Positions 25,461 to 36,406 are shown, numbered from the stretch's first letter. The stretch: 64,000 nt of DNA from Helicobacter cinaedi CCUG 18818 = ATCC BAA-847 (GCF_000155475.1 NZ_DS990392.1:427053-491052), one strand, 5' to 3'. Numbers and translations are program-made. The notes: a model not told the origin generated them from the sequence alone.

Positions 25461-26189
25461 ATGAGATTAGTAGAATTTTACTCCGAAGAAAAAACTTGTA
25501 GCTACATAGATTCTAAAAAAAGCATTTTTAGATATTTTCATATTCAAAATGTAAAGCCTAGCTTCTACCACGGGCTTTTGGAGCGGGGCTTTAGACGCTT
25601 TGGGAATTACTTTTTTGTGCCAATGTGTCAGGGCTGTAATGATTGTATCTCAATCCGTACTTTGATTGATGATTTTAAATTTAGCAAGAATCATAAGCGA
25701 GTGCTAAAAAAAGCTCAAAACATAGATATACAGATACAAAAGCCCACTATCTCACAAGCCCACATAGAGCTTTACAACCGCTATCATCAAACTATGCGAG
25801 ATAAAAAAGGTTGGGATTACACGCCCACAACGCCAGAATCTTATATGGATATGTTTGTAGATGGACATCAAGATTTTGGCTATGAGTTTTTATACTTTAT
25901 AGATTCTCAGCTTATTGGCGTTGGGCTTGTTGATGCGTTGGGGCAAAGCATTACAGCAGTGTATTTTTACTATGATCATAATTTTTCACATTACAGCCTA
26001 GGCACACTTAATATTTTAAAGCAAATCAGCATAGGGCGGGAGTTTGGACTGAAATATTTTTACCCCGGATATTGGATTAAAAATCATTATTGTATGGGCT
26101 ATAAGGAGCGTTTTACGCCCTTTGAAGTGCTTAAAAACGCCCCAGATATTTTTGAGCCACCCATTTGGGAGTTTTATACTAAGGAATGA
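25461..26189 (+). CDS. bpt: Aspartate/glutamate leucyltransferase of the N-end rule
   Basis: 242 aa. The N-terminal ATE domain shows the Cys cluster PMCQGCNDCISIR after GLLERGFRRFGNYFF. The C-terminal half has TAVYFYYDHNFSHYSLGT and the FYPGYWIKNHYCMGYKERF motif of Bpt enzymes. It adds leucine to N-terminal Asp or Glu and so marks proteins for ClpS/ClpAP. It is 12 nt upstream of the restriction gene, on the same strand. Confidence 0.9.
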   Translation: MRLVEFYSEEKTCSYIDSKKSIFRYFHIQNVKPSFYHGLLERGFRRFGNYFFVPMCQGCNDCISIRTLIDDFKFSKNHKRVLKKAQNIDIQIQKPTISQAHIELYNRYHQTMRDKKGWDYTPTTPESYMDMFVDGHQDFGYEFLYFIDSQLIGVGLVDALGQSITAVYFYYDHNFSHYSLGTLNILKQISIGREFGLKYFYPGYWIKNHYCMGYKERFTPFEVLKNAPDIFEPPIWEFYTKE

Positions 26190-26201
26190 AAAGGAGAGAA
26201 A

Positions 26202-29000
26202 ATGGAAAATTTACACGCATATATACAAACCATACAGAATATGCAGGAGAGTGATAAGGAGCTTACCTACCGCACACCATTAGAAAATTTACTAAACGCA
26301 TTAAAAGGAGAGTCTAAAACTATCCATATCAAGCACGAGCCAAATAATGATAAAGAAGGCAGGGGTGCACCAGACTTTTTAATCACAAAAGATTCTCTTA
26401 CACTTGGTTATATTGAAAACAAGCGCATAAATGCCCCTTTAGATGAAATCACACAAGACAAGCAGATTCAAAAATACTTCCGCCTAAGCTCAAATATCAT
26501 TTTGACAGATTATCTTAGATTCTGCCTTTTACACCAAGATGAAAAGGGCAAAATAAGTATAAAGCAAGAGTGCAGAATCTGTGAACTTTCACAGCTCCAA
26601 GCCCTAGCGAAAAATTCTAAACTTTATGATTTAGATTCTAAAGCAAAAGAGCTAAATGAGCTTTTTACACTCTTTTTCTCTCAAAGTCTAAACCCCATAA
26701 ACACAGCTAAAGAGTTTGCCAACGCCTTAGCTCAAAGGACTAGAATCCTAAAAGATGAAATGATAGAAAATAAAGCTAATGATTCTATTCAAAGGCTTTT
26801 TAACGCCTTTAAAGAATCGTTATATAAAGATTTAGACTTCATCACTTTTGCCGATAGCTTCGCACAGACGCTGACTTATAGCCTGTTTCTCGCTAGGCTT
26901 AACAACAACGCAAATGAAACAATCACCCTAGATAATGCCTACAACTTTATCCCTAAATCTTTCTCACTTATCCAAGCGATGAGTAAATTTTTACGCGAGT
27001 TAAAAGAGCTAGATTCTATCAAATGGCTTTTAGAAGAAATCATCGCTATTATCAATCACATAGACATCGCCGCCATTATCCACGATCTCAACAAACTCTC
27101 GCAAAAAGACTTGCTAGGAGAGCATATCTACAAAGACCCATATTTACATTTATATGAAGACTTTCTCAAAGAATATGATGAGAGCTTAAGAGAAGTGCGA
27201 GGCGTGTATTACACCCCTGCTCCAGTGGTGAAATTCATCATAGATTCTATTGATTTAACCCTGCAAAAAGACTTTAATAAGCAAGGGCTACAATCCGCCA
27301 TCACTGATGATAATATCACGCTTTTAGACTTTGCCACAGGCACAGGGACATTTTTACTAGAAGCTTTTAGAAAAGCCCTAGAATCTAGCAATAAAAACAG
27401 CGTGAAATACAACCCAAAAGCCTTGATACAAAGATTCTATGGATTTGAGTTTTTAATCGCACCCTACACCATAACACATCTTAAAATCTCTCAAGCTTTT
27501 AAAGAAGAGTTTGAAGCCGAGCTAAATGACAATGAAAGCCTAAATATCACGCTGACAAACACACTCTATGTGAGCAGCAAAGCAGATGAAATCAATAAGC
27601 AAAGCAATCTCTTTGTAGGTATGGCAGAGCTTACAAAGGAGTTTGAAAAAGCCCAAGAGATTAAAGGCAAAGATATTTTAATCATCACGGGCAATCCCCC
27701 ATATAGCGGAGCTAGTGCAAACAAGGGCTTATATGAAGATGAAGTGCGTATCACCTATGGGCTAGAGCCAAAACTAGCCGAGCTTACAAAAGCCGAGATA
27801 GAGAGCCTATCACGCTACTTTTCAAACAAAAGCAAAGACAATGTAAAAACCTTTAAAAGCACACTTGATAGACACAAACTCCAAAATGAGAAAAATCCTA
27901 AAATGCTACTAGATGACTATGTAAAATTTATCCGCTTTGCTGAATCTAAAATTGAAAAGCAAGGGGGCGGAATCTTTGCCTTTATTTCCAACAATGCCTT
28001 TTTAGACAACCCCACATTTCGCGGTATGCGTTATCACCTGCTAAGGACATTTGATAAAATCTATATTTTAGACCTGCACGGCAATACGCGTAAGAAAGAG
28101 ACCACACCAAGCGGCGATAAAGATGACAATGTGTTTGACATTATGCAAGGCGTTTCTATCAATATTTTTATAAAAACCACAAAAGATTCTAACAATCTAG
28201 CGACAATCTACCACTATGATCTCTATGGCAAACGCAAGGATAAATATGAATTTTTATATAGCAATACTTTAGATTCTATCCCTTGGCAGATTCTAACCCC
28301 ACAAACCCCCTTTTATCTCTTTATCCCACAAAATGAGTCATTAAGAGTAGAATATGATAAAGGCTGGAGTGTAAAGGATATTTTTAAGGTTTCAAATACG
28401 GGCGTTGTAACTAAGAGAGATAAATTGTGTATCCAAAAAACCAAAGATAAAGTATGGGAAGCAATGCAAGATATTATCAATTTAGAAAAACAAGATTTTT
28501 ATAAAAAATATGACTTACCTCCAGATGTGAGAGATTGGCGTTATGAGTGGGCTAAACAAGATGTACTTGACAATAATGACAAAAGCACGATTCGAAAAAT
28601 CCATTATCGCCCTTTCGATATTAGATATATATTTTATAGTGGCAAATCTAGGGAGTTTGTAGGGTGGCCTGTTCCTATTGTATCAGAGCATTTTCTACAC
28701 GATTTTGACAATGATATGTGGATAGAAAACTTTACACAAGAATTTAGGGATTTTATAGATTCTAAGTATAAAGAGCATTTTAGCCCCGAGCAGATTCTAG
28801 GCTATATTTATGCAGTGCTATTTCATAAGGATTATAGAGAGAAGTATTTAGACTTTTTGAAAATTGACTTCCCTAAAATCCCCTTTGTAGAATCTAAAGA
28901 GAAATTTCTAGCCTTAAGCGATTTAGGCTTAGAGCTACTTGATACGCATTTAATGAGAGAGAGAGAGAGAACAGAAAATGATGAGAATGACTTGCAATAA
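26202..29000 (+). CDS. Type IIG-like restriction-modification protein, C-terminus rearranged
   Basis: 932 aa. Near residues 56-74, APDFLI then GYIENKR gives a PD-(D/E)xK nuclease site (D58, E72, K74). The adenine methyltransferase domain has motif I at about residue 376 (LDFATGTGTFLLEAF) and motif IV NPPYSG at about 497. The target-recognition region starts near RPFDIRYIFYSG (about 803). Where relatives have a GLV...FPLYL segment, this protein runs directly into DFIDSKYKEHFSPEQILGYIYAVL. A similar GLV...FPLYL segment occurs after the stop instead. The frame ends soon after a (GA)8 tract. Confidence 0.82.
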   Translation: MENLHAYIQTIQNMQESDKELTYRTPLENLLNALKGESKTIHIKHEPNNDKEGRGAPDFLITKDSLTLGYIENKRINAPLDEITQDKQIQKYFRLSSNIILTDYLRFCLLHQDEKGKISIKQECRICELSQLQALAKNSKLYDLDSKAKELNELFTLFFSQSLNPINTAKEFANALAQRTRILKDEMIENKANDSIQRLFNAFKESLYKDLDFITFADSFAQTLTYSLFLARLNNNANETITLDNAYNFIPKSFSLIQAMSKFLRELKELDSIKWLLEEIIAIINHIDIAAIIHDLNKLSQKDLLGEHIYKDPYLHLYEDFLKEYDESLREVRGVYYTPAPVVKFIIDSIDLTLQKDFNKQGLQSAITDDNITLLDFATGTGTFLLEAFRKALESSNKNSVKYNPKALIQRFYGFEFLIAPYTITHLKISQAFKEEFEAELNDNESLNITLTNTLYVSSKADEINKQSNLFVGMAELTKEFEKAQEIKGKDILIITGNPPYSGASANKGLYEDEVRITYGLEPKLAELTKAEIESLSRYFSNKSKDNVKTFKSTLDRHKLQNEKNPKMLLDDYVKFIRFAESKIEKQGGGIFAFISNNAFLDNPTFRGMRYHLLRTFDKIYILDLHGNTRKKETTPSGDKDDNVFDIMQGVSINIFIKTTKDSNNLATIYHYDLYGKRKDKYEFLYSNTLDSIPWQILTPQTPFYLFIPQNESLRVEYDKGWSVKDIFKVSNTGVVTKRDKLCIQKTKDKVWEAMQDIINLEKQDFYKKYDLPPDVRDWRYEWAKQDVLDNNDKSTIRKIHYRPFDIRYIFYSGKSREFVGWPVPIVSEHFLHDFDNDMWIENFTQEFRDFIDSKYKEHFSPEQILGYIYAVLFHKDYREKYLDFLKIDFPKIPFVESKEKFLALSDLGLELLDTHLMRERERTENDENDLQ
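28955..28970 (+). repeat. (GA)8 dinucleotide tract
   Basis: Eight GA units lie 30 bp before the stop codon of the type IIG-like gene. Loss or gain of two bases changes the frame. One alternative frame is open through ATG 29011 to the stop at 29154, adding the GLVCDRG...FPLYL segment to the protein. The other stops almost at once (AGAAAATGA). Confidence 0.75.
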
Positions 29001-29010
29001 AGGAAGCTTG

Positions 29011-29154
29011 ATGAAAAATATCGGTTTAGTCTGTGATAGGGGGAGTAAATTATCTCAAATTGATAATATTTTCATCACAGATTCTATTGTTGATTTGCAT
29101 TTAGTAGGCAGTGGGAGCTATGTTTTCCCACTTTATTTGACACAAAGGATATAG
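29011..29154 (+). pseudogene. Displaced type IIG target-recognition fragment
   Basis: 47 codons beginning MKNIGLVCDRGSKLSQ and ending GSYVFPLYLTQRI. In type IIG and ISP enzymes a segment of this kind follows the RPF motif and precedes the YIYAVL...YREKY segment. Here it is after both. It lacks a convincing RBS and is in frame with the preceding gene only if the (GA)8 tract changes length. It may be a moved or duplicated recognition cassette. Confidence 0.55.
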
Positions 29155-29155
29155 A

Positions 29156-29458
29156 ATGAATGAGTTAGAATCTATCGGCGAGCCACTCTATAATGACAAA
29201 AATGATAAAAATCTCATTATAGAAAAGCCCAGCTACAACTCAGAATCTAAAAGGCTTTTTATCAACAAAAGCTTATATTTTGACAAAGTAGAATCTAGCG
29301 TGTGGGAGTATAAAATCGGCGGTTATCAAGTCTTAGACAAACATCTTAAATCCCACAAAGGCGAAGAGATAGACTTCACACATTTTCAAAAGATAATCCA
29401 AACCTTGCATAAAAGCCTAGAGATAGAATCTCGCATTGCCACAATAGAATTAATGTGA
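29156..29458 (+). pseudogene. C-terminal fragment of the type IIG protein
   Basis: 100 aa. The segment ESSVWEYKIGGYQVLDKHLKSHKGE is the usual C-terminal signature of type IIG target-recognition regions, and EIDFTHFQKIIQTLHKSLEIE ends it. In intact relatives it follows directly on the LDTHLM segment found at the end of the 932-aa frame. So a piece of about 200 bp (28955-29155) appears to have been inserted between the two. A free-standing protein is unlikely. Confidence 0.6.
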
Positions 29459-29474
29459 GACAAGCAGGATTAAG

Positions 29475-30170
29475 ATGAGTGTAAATACAAGGCTACAAGG
29501 CATTTATGCTATAAGTGATGAGATTCTAACTCCCTATGAGATTTTATCTCAATGTGTAGAATCTGCTCTCAAAGCTGGAGTAAGAATCTTCCAGCTCCGC
29601 GACAAAAGCCATAGCGATGAGTGGCTTTGCCCCATTGCAAAGGAGCTTTTAAAGCTGTGTGAGCGATATAACGCCCTTTTTGTCCTTAATGACAGGCTAG
29701 ACCTTGCTCTTAGGCTTAATGCCCCAGCACTACATATCGGCAGAGATGATGGGGAATTTTCCCGTGTGAGAGAGCGATTTAGCGGGATTTTGGGTGCTTC
29801 AAGCTACGGGGATTTACAAAGGGCAAAGGTTTTAGAATCTTTAGGGGCGGATTATGTAGCTTTTGGTGCATTTTTTCCCTCTCCTACAAAGCCAAATGCC
29901 GCTGCCGCTCCGCTTGAACTTCTAATCCAAGCTAAACAAACACTCAAGATTCCCATCTGTGCCATCGGTGGCATTAGCACTCAAAATATTCATCTGCTAA
30001 AAAATGCCGATATGAACGCAGTAATAAGCTCTCTATGGGCTAATAACTCACAAGATTCTAGCACCTTAGAATCCACACGCACAAACTCCACTTATACAGA
30101 ATCTACTCTGCAAAACCGCTTAGATTCTATTACCCACAACGCAAAAGCTTTGCAACAGTATTGTAAATGA
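29475..30170 (+). CDS. thiE: Thiamine phosphate synthase
   Basis: 231 aa. Signatures of the TIM-barrel enzyme: GIYAISDE, VRIFQLRDKSHSD, LFVLNDRLDLAL, ALHIGRDD, ILGASSYGDL, DYVAFGAFFPSPTK and PICAIGGIS. It joins the thiazole and pyrimidine phosphates. The last 40 residues after SSLWANN are a Ser/Thr-rich lineage tail. thiL, the next step, lies at 20401 on the other strand. Confidence 0.92.
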   Translation: MSVNTRLQGIYAISDEILTPYEILSQCVESALKAGVRIFQLRDKSHSDEWLCPIAKELLKLCERYNALFVLNDRLDLALRLNAPALHIGRDDGEFSRVRERFSGILGASSYGDLQRAKVLESLGADYVAFGAFFPSPTKPNAAAAPLELLIQAKQTLKIPICAIGGISTQNIHLLKNADMNAVISSLWANNSQDSSTLESTRTNSTYTESTLQNRLDSITHNAKALQQYCK

Positions 30171-30335
30171 CAAAAAGCGATAAAACACAATCACAAAGAC
30201 TACATTTGGGTTATACAATCTGCCAACGCAAAAATTCATAATATCAAAACGATCAGTCTAACTTACGCTTAAGGCACAACCTTAAAGCGTGTTGAAAATA
30301 AATCGCACGAAGTGCAGACCTTGTAAAGCGTTGTA

Positions 30336-30399
30336 GGGGGTGAGCGGCACGACTGCGAACGATTTTTAAGGGGGAGTAAGCGGTATATCTGCGAACCGA
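30336..30399. repeat. Imperfect direct repeat in a 390-bp gap
   Basis: The gap 30171-30560 has no convincing gene. Two similar units lie at 30336-30362 and 30370-30399. Both begin GGGGG and share AAGCGG/GAGCGG and CTGCGAAC/CCGA-like parts. GC-rich inverted bits (GACTTCGCGTGCAGTAGCGAAGC) follow, and a short hairpin (AGGACTAAGTCCT) lies at about 30498. It may be a remnant of a repeat family. Confidence 0.3.
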
Positions 30400-30560
30400 C
30401 TTCGCGTGCAGTAGCGAAGCTACGAACCCACGCTTGCAAATTTAAGCCCCTCCCCTTAAAGATAAAAAAAGAAAGAAAATTTTGTTAGAGATATTTTAGG
30501 ACTAAGTCCTTCAATATGACAAATGGATTTTAACACTTTGCTTATTACTCCACCTAACCT

Positions 30561-31088
30561 TTACCACTCTTCCCCAATGCCCAGCATTATGCACTTATCA
30601 AAGCGGGGCAAAACACAATACGCAAATATTTCCTGCCCTAGCCCAAAAGATTCTAAATCGCTTAAATACCGCCCATCAAAGCTAAGGTAGAAGCTTTCAT
30701 CATTTGGCGTAAGCCTAGCGCCAATGCCCACACCGCCCAAATGGCTATACTTAATAAACTCCGCCATATACGCCCCTATCAGCACAATCCCACCACGCCA
30801 TTGAAGCCTTTGAATATCTGTAAAGCCGCGATACACGCTATATTCAATCACAGGACGCCTATCATAATAAGGATAATCTTGCTCTAGCGATTGTTTTTTA
30901 ACCTGCTCCACATAGGAGCGTAGCATAGGGGCATATTGCTTTAAATAATAACTGCCATCTTTGGGTAGACTAAAGGGGTTTGGAGGCTGATTGACCACTG
31001 CATTGCCTAACGCATATATGTCTAAGCACAACACACATAGACATATATACACACAAGCACAGGCTTTTTGCAAGGCTATAAGTAGCAT
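30561..31088 (-). CDS. Exported hypothetical protein, 175 aa
   Basis: The N-terminus contains a hydrophobic, Cys-rich stretch (ACACVYICLCVLCLDIYALG) that is probably a signal peptide. The mature part has alternating aromatic strands (YLSFDGRYLSDLESFGLGQEIFAYCVLP), suggesting a small beta-rich envelope protein. No family is recognised. It lies 15 nt downstream of purL on the same strand. Confidence 0.55.
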   Translation of the reverse strand: MLLIALQKACACVYICLCVLCLDIYALGNAVVNQPPNPFSLPKDGSYYLKQYAPMLRSYVEQVKKQSLEQDYPYYDRRPVIEYSVYRGFTDIQRLQWRGGIVLIGAYMAEFIKYSHLGGVGIGARLTPNDESFYLSFDGRYLSDLESFGLGQEIFAYCVLPRFDKCIMLGIGEEW

Positions 31089-31103
31089 TACAGAATCTTA
31101 GAT

Positions 31104-33341
31104 TTACAAATCTTGATTGATAAGCTTTTCAAAACTTTCAAAATACACTTCCGCCATTTCAGTAAGATTCATATTAATCTCATCAACACAGAATATCTCC
31201 CCACCCACACAGCCGATTTCACACACAGGGACTTTATGCTTTTTAGCTAATTGCATAAAGCTTTGTAAATTTTCCGCTGTGATTTCCGCCACGACACAGC
31301 TTTGCGATTGCGAGAAAAGTAGCTGAGAGGGGAGATTTGTATGGATATTACAGCCTATGGGCTTATTGACACCATTACCTAACACCATTTTAGCTAGAGT
31401 GATTGCCAAGCCCCCCTCGCCTATGTCCTTAGCCGAGCTAATAAGGGAGCTTTCTGCAGATTCTAAAAGCAGATTCCACAAGTTTAATTCCTTTTGCAAA
31501 TCAATAGCAGGTATCTGCCCATAAATGCGTTTTTCTAGAATCTTTTGAGCTAAACTCCCGCCAAATTCAGGCTTAATCTCGCCAAGCAGGACAATGCTAT
31601 TGCCTTGCGTTTGGAATTGTGAAGGGATAGCCTTTTGTATATCGCCAAGCAAAGCCACACTAACAATGGAGGGTGTGGGGTAAATATCCACACCATCGCT
31701 TTGATTGTGTAAAGAGACATTGCCACTTACCACAGGTGTGTTTAGAATCTCACACGCTTGTTTAATGCCCTCGCACACTTCGCTAAATGCCCACATCACT
31801 TCAGGATTCTGCGGAGAGCCGAAGTTGAGACAATCACTTATAGCTAAAGGCTTTGCACCATTGACAACAGAGTTTCGCCCAGAAGTTGCCACGGCGATTT
31901 TTGCTCCATTTTGTGGATCAAGCTGACAATACCGCATATTGCAATCCACGCTCATACTAAGAGCCGTATTTGTGCCTTTTATGCGTATCATACTCGCATC
32001 GCCGCTTCCAGCAGGGGTTATGGTATTGCCCTGCACACTGCTATCATACTGCTCATACACCCATTTTTTATTAGCAATTTCAACGCTTCCTAGTAATGTC
32101 GTAAAAATCTCTTGTGTGCTTAAATCTGTCTCAAGGCGGTCTGCTTTATGGCTTTGTGGTGGAATTGCACGAGTAGGCATATCCAGCATAGGGGCATTTT
32201 CACTAAGCTCTAAGATAGGAATCTCCGCACATTTCTCCCCATACCAAAATAGCTCCATATTGCCACTTTTTGTAACCTCCCCAATAATTGCCGCATCAAC
32301 TTCCCATTTGCTAAAAATCTCTAGCACCTGATCTTCACAGCCCTTTTTCGCACAAATCAGCATTCGCTCTTGCGATTCACTAAGCATTAGCTCATACGGA
32401 TTCATACCGCCTTCACGCATAGGCACTTTATCTAGGTGCAGTATCATACCACTCCCGCTTCGCCCCGCCATCTCAAAGCTAGAGCTTGTAAGCCCCGCTG
32501 CTCCCATATCCTGAATCCCAATGATTAAATCCTGCTTAAAAAGCTCCAAACACGCCTCTAGTAAAAGCTTTTCAGCAAATGGATCACCCACTTGCACTGC
32601 TGAACGCATAGCCTTTGAATTTGAGCTAAAGCTATCACTGCTCATAACAGCTCCACCCAAGCCATCTCGCCCTGTTTTACTCCCCACATAAATCACAGGA
32701 TTCCCCATACCTTGAGCCTTTCCATAAAAAATCTCGTTCTTTTTCACTAGCCCCAAGCAAAAGGCATTAACCAAGATATTGCCGTTATAGCAAGATTCAA
32801 AGCTCATCTCTCCGCCAATTGTCGGCACCCCCATACAATTTCCATAGCTCCCTATGCCCTCTACAACGCCACGCAAAAGATAGCGGTGCTTTTTGCCAAG
32901 GCTGCTAGAATCTGCCACATCGCCAAAACGGATAGAGTTGAGACTTGCCACCGGACGCGCACCCATTGTGAAAATATCTCGCATAATGCCGCCAACACCC
33001 GTTGCTGCCCCAGCGTGAGGTTCAATAAAGCTTGGGTGATTGTGAGATTCTATTTTAAACACTGCACAAAGATTATTACCAATATCAATTACCCCTGCAT
33101 TCTCACCCGGTCCTTGCACGACCCAAGGGGCTTTGATAGGGAAACCTTTAAGATATTTTTTGCTTGATTTATAGCTACAATGCTCACTCCACATCGCTGA
33201 AAAAATCCCTAACTCTATAAGATTTGGAGGGCGTTTTAAAATCTTAAGAATCTCCTCATAGTCCTGCGATGAAAGCTTATGGGCTTTTAAACTCTCACTA
33301 AGATTGTCAATCTCGCCTAAAAGATGTGTAATATTTACCAT
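31104..33341 (-). CDS. purL: Phosphoribosylformylglycinamidine synthase subunit PurL
   Basis: 745 aa, the length of the small-type PurL that works with separate PurS and PurQ. Motifs: [82 protein letters not shown], and the second PurM-like repeat with [23 protein letters not shown] and SGNVSLHNQ. It makes FGAM in purine synthesis using ammonia from PurQ. RBS GAGGT. Confidence 0.96.
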   Translation of the reverse strand: MVNITHLLGEIDNLSESLKAHKLSSQDYEEILKILKRPPNLIELGIFSAMWSEHCSYKSSKKYLKGFPIKAPWVVQGPGENAGVIDIGNNLCAVFKIESHNHPSFIEPHAGAATGVGGIMRDIFTMGARPVASLNSIRFGDVADSSSLGKKHRYLLRGVVEGIGSYGNCMGVPTIGGEMSFESCYNGNILVNAFCLGLVKKNEIFYGKAQGMGNPVIYVGSKTGRDGLGGAVMSSDSFSSNSKAMRSAVQVGDPFAEKLLLEACLELFKQDLIIGIQDMGAAGLTSSSFEMAGRSGSGMILHLDKVPMREGGMNPYELMLSESQERMLICAKKGCEDQVLEIFSKWEVDAAIIGEVTKSGNMELFWYGEKCAEIPILELSENAPMLDMPTRAIPPQSHKADRLETDLSTQEIFTTLLGSVEIANKKWVYEQYDSSVQGNTITPAGSGDASMIRIKGTNTALSMSVDCNMRYCQLDPQNGAKIAVATSGRNSVVNGAKPLAISDCLNFGSPQNPEVMWAFSEVCEGIKQACEILNTPVVSGNVSLHNQSDGVDIYPTPSIVSVALLGDIQKAIPSQFQTQGNSIVLLGEIKPEFGGSLAQKILEKRIYGQIPAIDLQKELNLWNLLLESAESSLISSAKDIGEGGLAITLAKMVLGNGVNKPIGCNIHTNLPSQLLFSQSQSCVVAEITAENLQSFMQLAKKHKVPVCEIGCVGGEIFCVDEINMNLTEMAEVYFESFEKLINQDL

Positions 33342-33498
33342 TTTTACCTCATAAATGTAGAATCTAAGCTTGAAGTCAGCACTTGAAGCTAAACTTCAAA
33401 AATCTGGGATTTTAGCATAAATTAACTTTTTTTTCTTTTTAACGCAAGATTAAGCTAAAAGTTGGATTTTTTAAGTTTGCGATAAACTTTCATTCAAT

Positions 33499-33504
33499 AC
33501 AATG
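33499..33504 (+). promoter_or_regulatory. -10 box upstream of ppsA
   Basis: TACAAT lies 46 bp before the ATG of ppsA in the 209-bp divergent gap to purL. An RBS (AGGAG) is at 33538-33542. No other element is recognised there. Confidence 0.4.
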
Positions 33505-33550
33505 TGCGACTTGTAACACAAAGCATAAGAATAAGTAGGAGAAGCTGGAA

Positions 33551-35980
33551 ATGAAGTATATTAAGTTTTTTAAGGAACTTAACAACAGAGATGTGCCTAT
33601 CGTTGGCGGTAAAAATGCAAGCATTGGTGAGATGTTTCAAGAGCTTGTGAGTGAAGGCATAAAAGTGCCAAATGGCTTTGCCATTACAAGCGATGCGTAT
33701 TGGTATTTGCTAGATTCTGGTGGCATACGCCAAAAGATCATTGACTTGCTTGATGGCGTTGATGTAACTGAAATTGATGTTTTAAAGACGCGTTCTAAGA
33801 AGATAAGAGAGTTGATTTTTGGCACACCTTTTCCTGCGGATTTGCGTGAAGAGATTTTTAAAGCCTATGAGATTTTAAGTGCTGAATACGGTATGAAAGA
33901 AGCCGATGTAGCGGTAAGAAGCTCGGCTACTGCGGAAGATTTGCCTGATGCGAGTTTTGCCGGACAGCAGGATACTTACCTGAATGTCAAAGGAAAAACC
34001 GAGCTTATTCACTATATCAAGTCTTGCCTTGCTTCGCTTTTTACTGACAGAGCAGTGAGCTATCGTGCATCTCGTGGGTTTGATCATTTTAAAGTGGCTT
34101 TGTCTGTGGGTGTGCAAAAAATGGTGCGTGCCGATAAAGGCAGTGCTGGGGTTATGTTTAGCATTGATACAGAGACAGGCTTTAAGGACGCGGTGTTTAT
34201 CACTTCATCTTGGGGATTAGGCGAAAATGTCGTAGGCGGAACCGTGAATCCTGATGAATTTTATGTCTTTAAACCCACACTCAAAGAGGGCAAACGCCCT
34301 ATTATCAAGCGACAGCTAGGACATAAACATCAAAAAATGGTCTATGCCCCACGCGGTAGCGAACATCCTACAAAAAATATTAAAACCACTCAACGCGAAA
34401 TGAAAAACTTTTCTATCACAGATTCAGATATTTTAACCCTTGCGAGATATGCTATAAAAATTGAGGAGCATTACACAAAAGAGGCTGGAGAATATCGCCC
34501 TATGGATATGGAATGGGCTAAAGATGGCGAGAGCGGGGAGATTTTCATCGTTCAAGCACGACCAGAAACGGTGCAAAGTCAAAAGAGCAAAAAAAGCGAT
34601 GGACAAAAGCTAGAAAAATTTAAATTTGTGAATCCTAGTGCTAAAAAAGAAGTGATTCTCACAGGAAAAGCTATCGGTGGGAAAATCGGCACGGGTAAGG
34701 TGCGGATTATCAACGACATAGAGCATATGGATAGTTTTAAAGAAGGTGAGATTCTAGTAACGGATAATACCGATCCCGATTGGGAACCAGCGATGAAAAA
34801 GGCAGCAGCGGTTATCACAAATCGCGGAGGTAGGACTTGCCACGCCGCGATTGTGGCACGGGAAATTGGTGTGCCTGCGATTGTTGGGGCGATTGGGGCG
34901 ACAGATAGGCTATATAGCGGTATGGAGATAACGGTCTCTTGTGCCGAGGGCGAAGAGGGCTACATCTATGATGGCATTTGCGAATACGAGATTGAAAGTA
35001 TTGAGCTAAATAATCTTGGCGACCCAAAGACAAAGATTTATATGAATGTAGGCAACCCAGAAAAAGCCTTTGGATTTTCACAGATTCCAAATCACGGCGT
35101 GGGCTTAGCGCGTATGGAGCTTATTGTACTAAATCAAATTAAAGCTCACCCCCTAGCCCTGCTTGATATACAAAATGGCAATACAAAGGGCTTAAAGGAA
35201 AAGGCAGAGATTGAAAAGATAATGAGTGGATATGAGAATCCAAAGGACTTTTTCACAAAGAAAATCGCTGAAGGCATTGGTATGATATGCTCCGCCTTTT
35301 ATCCTAATCCTGTGATTGTCCGCACGAGTGATTTTAAATCAAATGAATATCGCGGTATGCTTGGTGGCACACCTTATGAGCCACACGAAGAAAACCCAAT
35401 GCTTGGTTATCGCGGTGCTAGTCGGTATTATTCCGAGCAGTATCGTGCGGCGTTTGAATGGGAATGTCAAGCTTTGGCTATGGTGCGTGATGAAATGGGG
35501 CTAACCAATATGAAAGTGATGATTCCATTTTTACGCACACCAGAAGAGGGTAAAAAAGTGCTTGAGATTATGCGTCGCAATGGGCTAGAATCCGGTAAAA
35601 ATGGGCTAGAGATTTATGTAATGTGCGAATTACCTGTGAATGTGATTTTGGCAGATGAGTTTTTAAGTATGTTTGATGGATTTTCTATTGGTTCAAATGA
35701 CTTAACGCAACTTACACTTGGCGTGGATAGGGACGGACAGCTTGTAAGTCATATTTTTGATGAAAGAAATCCAGCTATGTTTGCGATGTTTAAAAAAGCC
35801 ATTGAAGCCTGTAAGCGACATAATAAATATTGTGGAATCTGCGGACAAGCTCCAAGTGATTATCCAGAGGTTACAGAATTCCTTGTTAAAGAGGGTATAA
35901 GCTCTGTTTCACTCAATCCAGATTCAGTTATCGCCACTTGGCAAAAGGTTGTAGAAATAGAAAAAAGGCTCAAAGGCTAA
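33551..35980 (+). CDS. ppsA: Phosphoenolpyruvate synthase
   Basis: 809 aa. The ATP-grasp N-terminal domain has [12 protein letters not shown] and [26 protein letters not shown]. The swivelling phosphohistidine domain has the active His in [13 protein letters not shown] (about residue 425). The C-terminal TIM barrel has [21 protein letters not shown] and [10 protein letters not shown] with the acid-base Cys. It makes PEP from pyruvate with ATP hydrolysed to AMP, for gluconeogenesis. Confidence 0.96.
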   Translation: MKYIKFFKELNNRDVPIVGGKNASIGEMFQELVSEGIKVPNGFAITSDAYWYLLDSGGIRQKIIDLLDGVDVTEIDVLKTRSKKIRELIFGTPFPADLREEIFKAYEILSAEYGMKEADVAVRSSATAEDLPDASFAGQQDTYLNVKGKTELIHYIKSCLASLFTDRAVSYRASRGFDHFKVALSVGVQKMVRADKGSAGVMFSIDTETGFKDAVFITSSWGLGENVVGGTVNPDEFYVFKPTLKEGKRPIIKRQLGHKHQKMVYAPRGSEHPTKNIKTTQREMKNFSITDSDILTLARYAIKIEEHYTKEAGEYRPMDMEWAKDGESGEIFIVQARPETVQSQKSKKSDGQKLEKFKFVNPSAKKEVILTGKAIGGKIGTGKVRIINDIEHMDSFKEGEILVTDNTDPDWEPAMKKAAAVITNRGGRTCHAAIVAREIGVPAIVGAIGATDRLYSGMEITVSCAEGEEGYIYDGICEYEIESIELNNLGDPKTKIYMNVGNPEKAFGFSQIPNHGVGLARMELIVLNQIKAHPLALLDIQNGNTKGLKEKAEIEKIMSGYENPKDFFTKKIAEGIGMICSAFYPNPVIVRTSDFKSNEYRGMLGGTPYEPHEENPMLGYRGASRYYSEQYRAAFEWECQALAMVRDEMGLTNMKVMIPFLRTPEEGKKVLEIMRRNGLESGKNGLEIYVMCELPVNVILADEFLSMFDGFSIGSNDLTQLTLGVDRDGQLVSHIFDERNPAMFAMFKKAIEACKRHNKYCGICGQAPSDYPEVTEFLVKEGISSVSLNPDSVIATWQKVVEIEKRLKG

Positions 35981-35990
35981 TTTTTACTCC

Positions 35991-36021
35991 ATTCTCTGCT
36001 TTGTATAAAAAAGTAGAGAAT
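35991..36021 (+). terminator. Hairpin after ppsA
   Basis: ATTCTCT (35991-35997) pairs with AGAGAAT (36015-36021), and the inner bases extend the stem with one mismatch. It starts 11 bp after the ppsA stop. A short TTTCTCC follows rather than a long T run, so termination strength is uncertain. Confidence 0.45.
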
Positions 36022-36120
36022 TTCTCCTAATCAAACCTCTAATATCAACGAAATCAAGTTTCAAAAAATAGGTAAAACAAAATTAAGAAGAAAAAAGAGC
36101 AAGAATCTAAGAAGCTCACC

Positions 36121-36174
36121 ACAACCACTTCTTGGTTGTAACGAGTATTAAAGTCCGCTCGGCTTATGCCGAGC
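36121..36174. repeat. Two adjacent hairpins
   Basis: ACAACCA (36121-36127) pairs with TGGTTGT (36133-36139). GCTCGGC (36157-36163) pairs perfectly with GCCGAGC (36168-36174) around TTAT. They lie in the 240-bp gap between ppsA and the convergent 61-aa gene, and may terminate that gene's transcript. They are the only GC-rich stems there. Confidence 0.45.
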
Positions 36175-36220
36175 AAAACTAAAGCTCAAGCTTATAAGGC
36201 ACACAGAAAGTTAAAAGCCT

Positions 36221-36406
36221 TTAATTATTATTGTTAAAAAAATCATTCTCATAGTCCATCTGCCCCTTTGTCATATCAAGATCAACGCTCAAATCCTCAA
36301 ATGAACTATAACTATCATTAATATTACTCATCAAATCTAATGGATCCATTCCCGTGGATACAGAGTAATCAACTACCGCACTCATAATCTCATCATCATT
36401 CATCAT
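36221..36406 (-). CDS. Small acidic protein, 61 aa
   Basis: Very acidic (MMNDDEIMSAVVDYSV, then SSFEDLSVDLDMTKGQMD), ending in FFNNNN. The ribosome binding site is unusually strong (AGGAGGTG, 7 nt before the first ATG), which supports a real gene. An inverted ATTAAG/CTTAAT pair lies just upstream (about 36421-36436). No family is recognised. Convergent to ppsA, it stands alone. Confidence 0.6.
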   Translation of the reverse strand: MMNDDEIMSAVVDYSVSTGMDPLDLMSNINDSYSSFEDLSVDLDMTKGQMDYENDFFNNNN

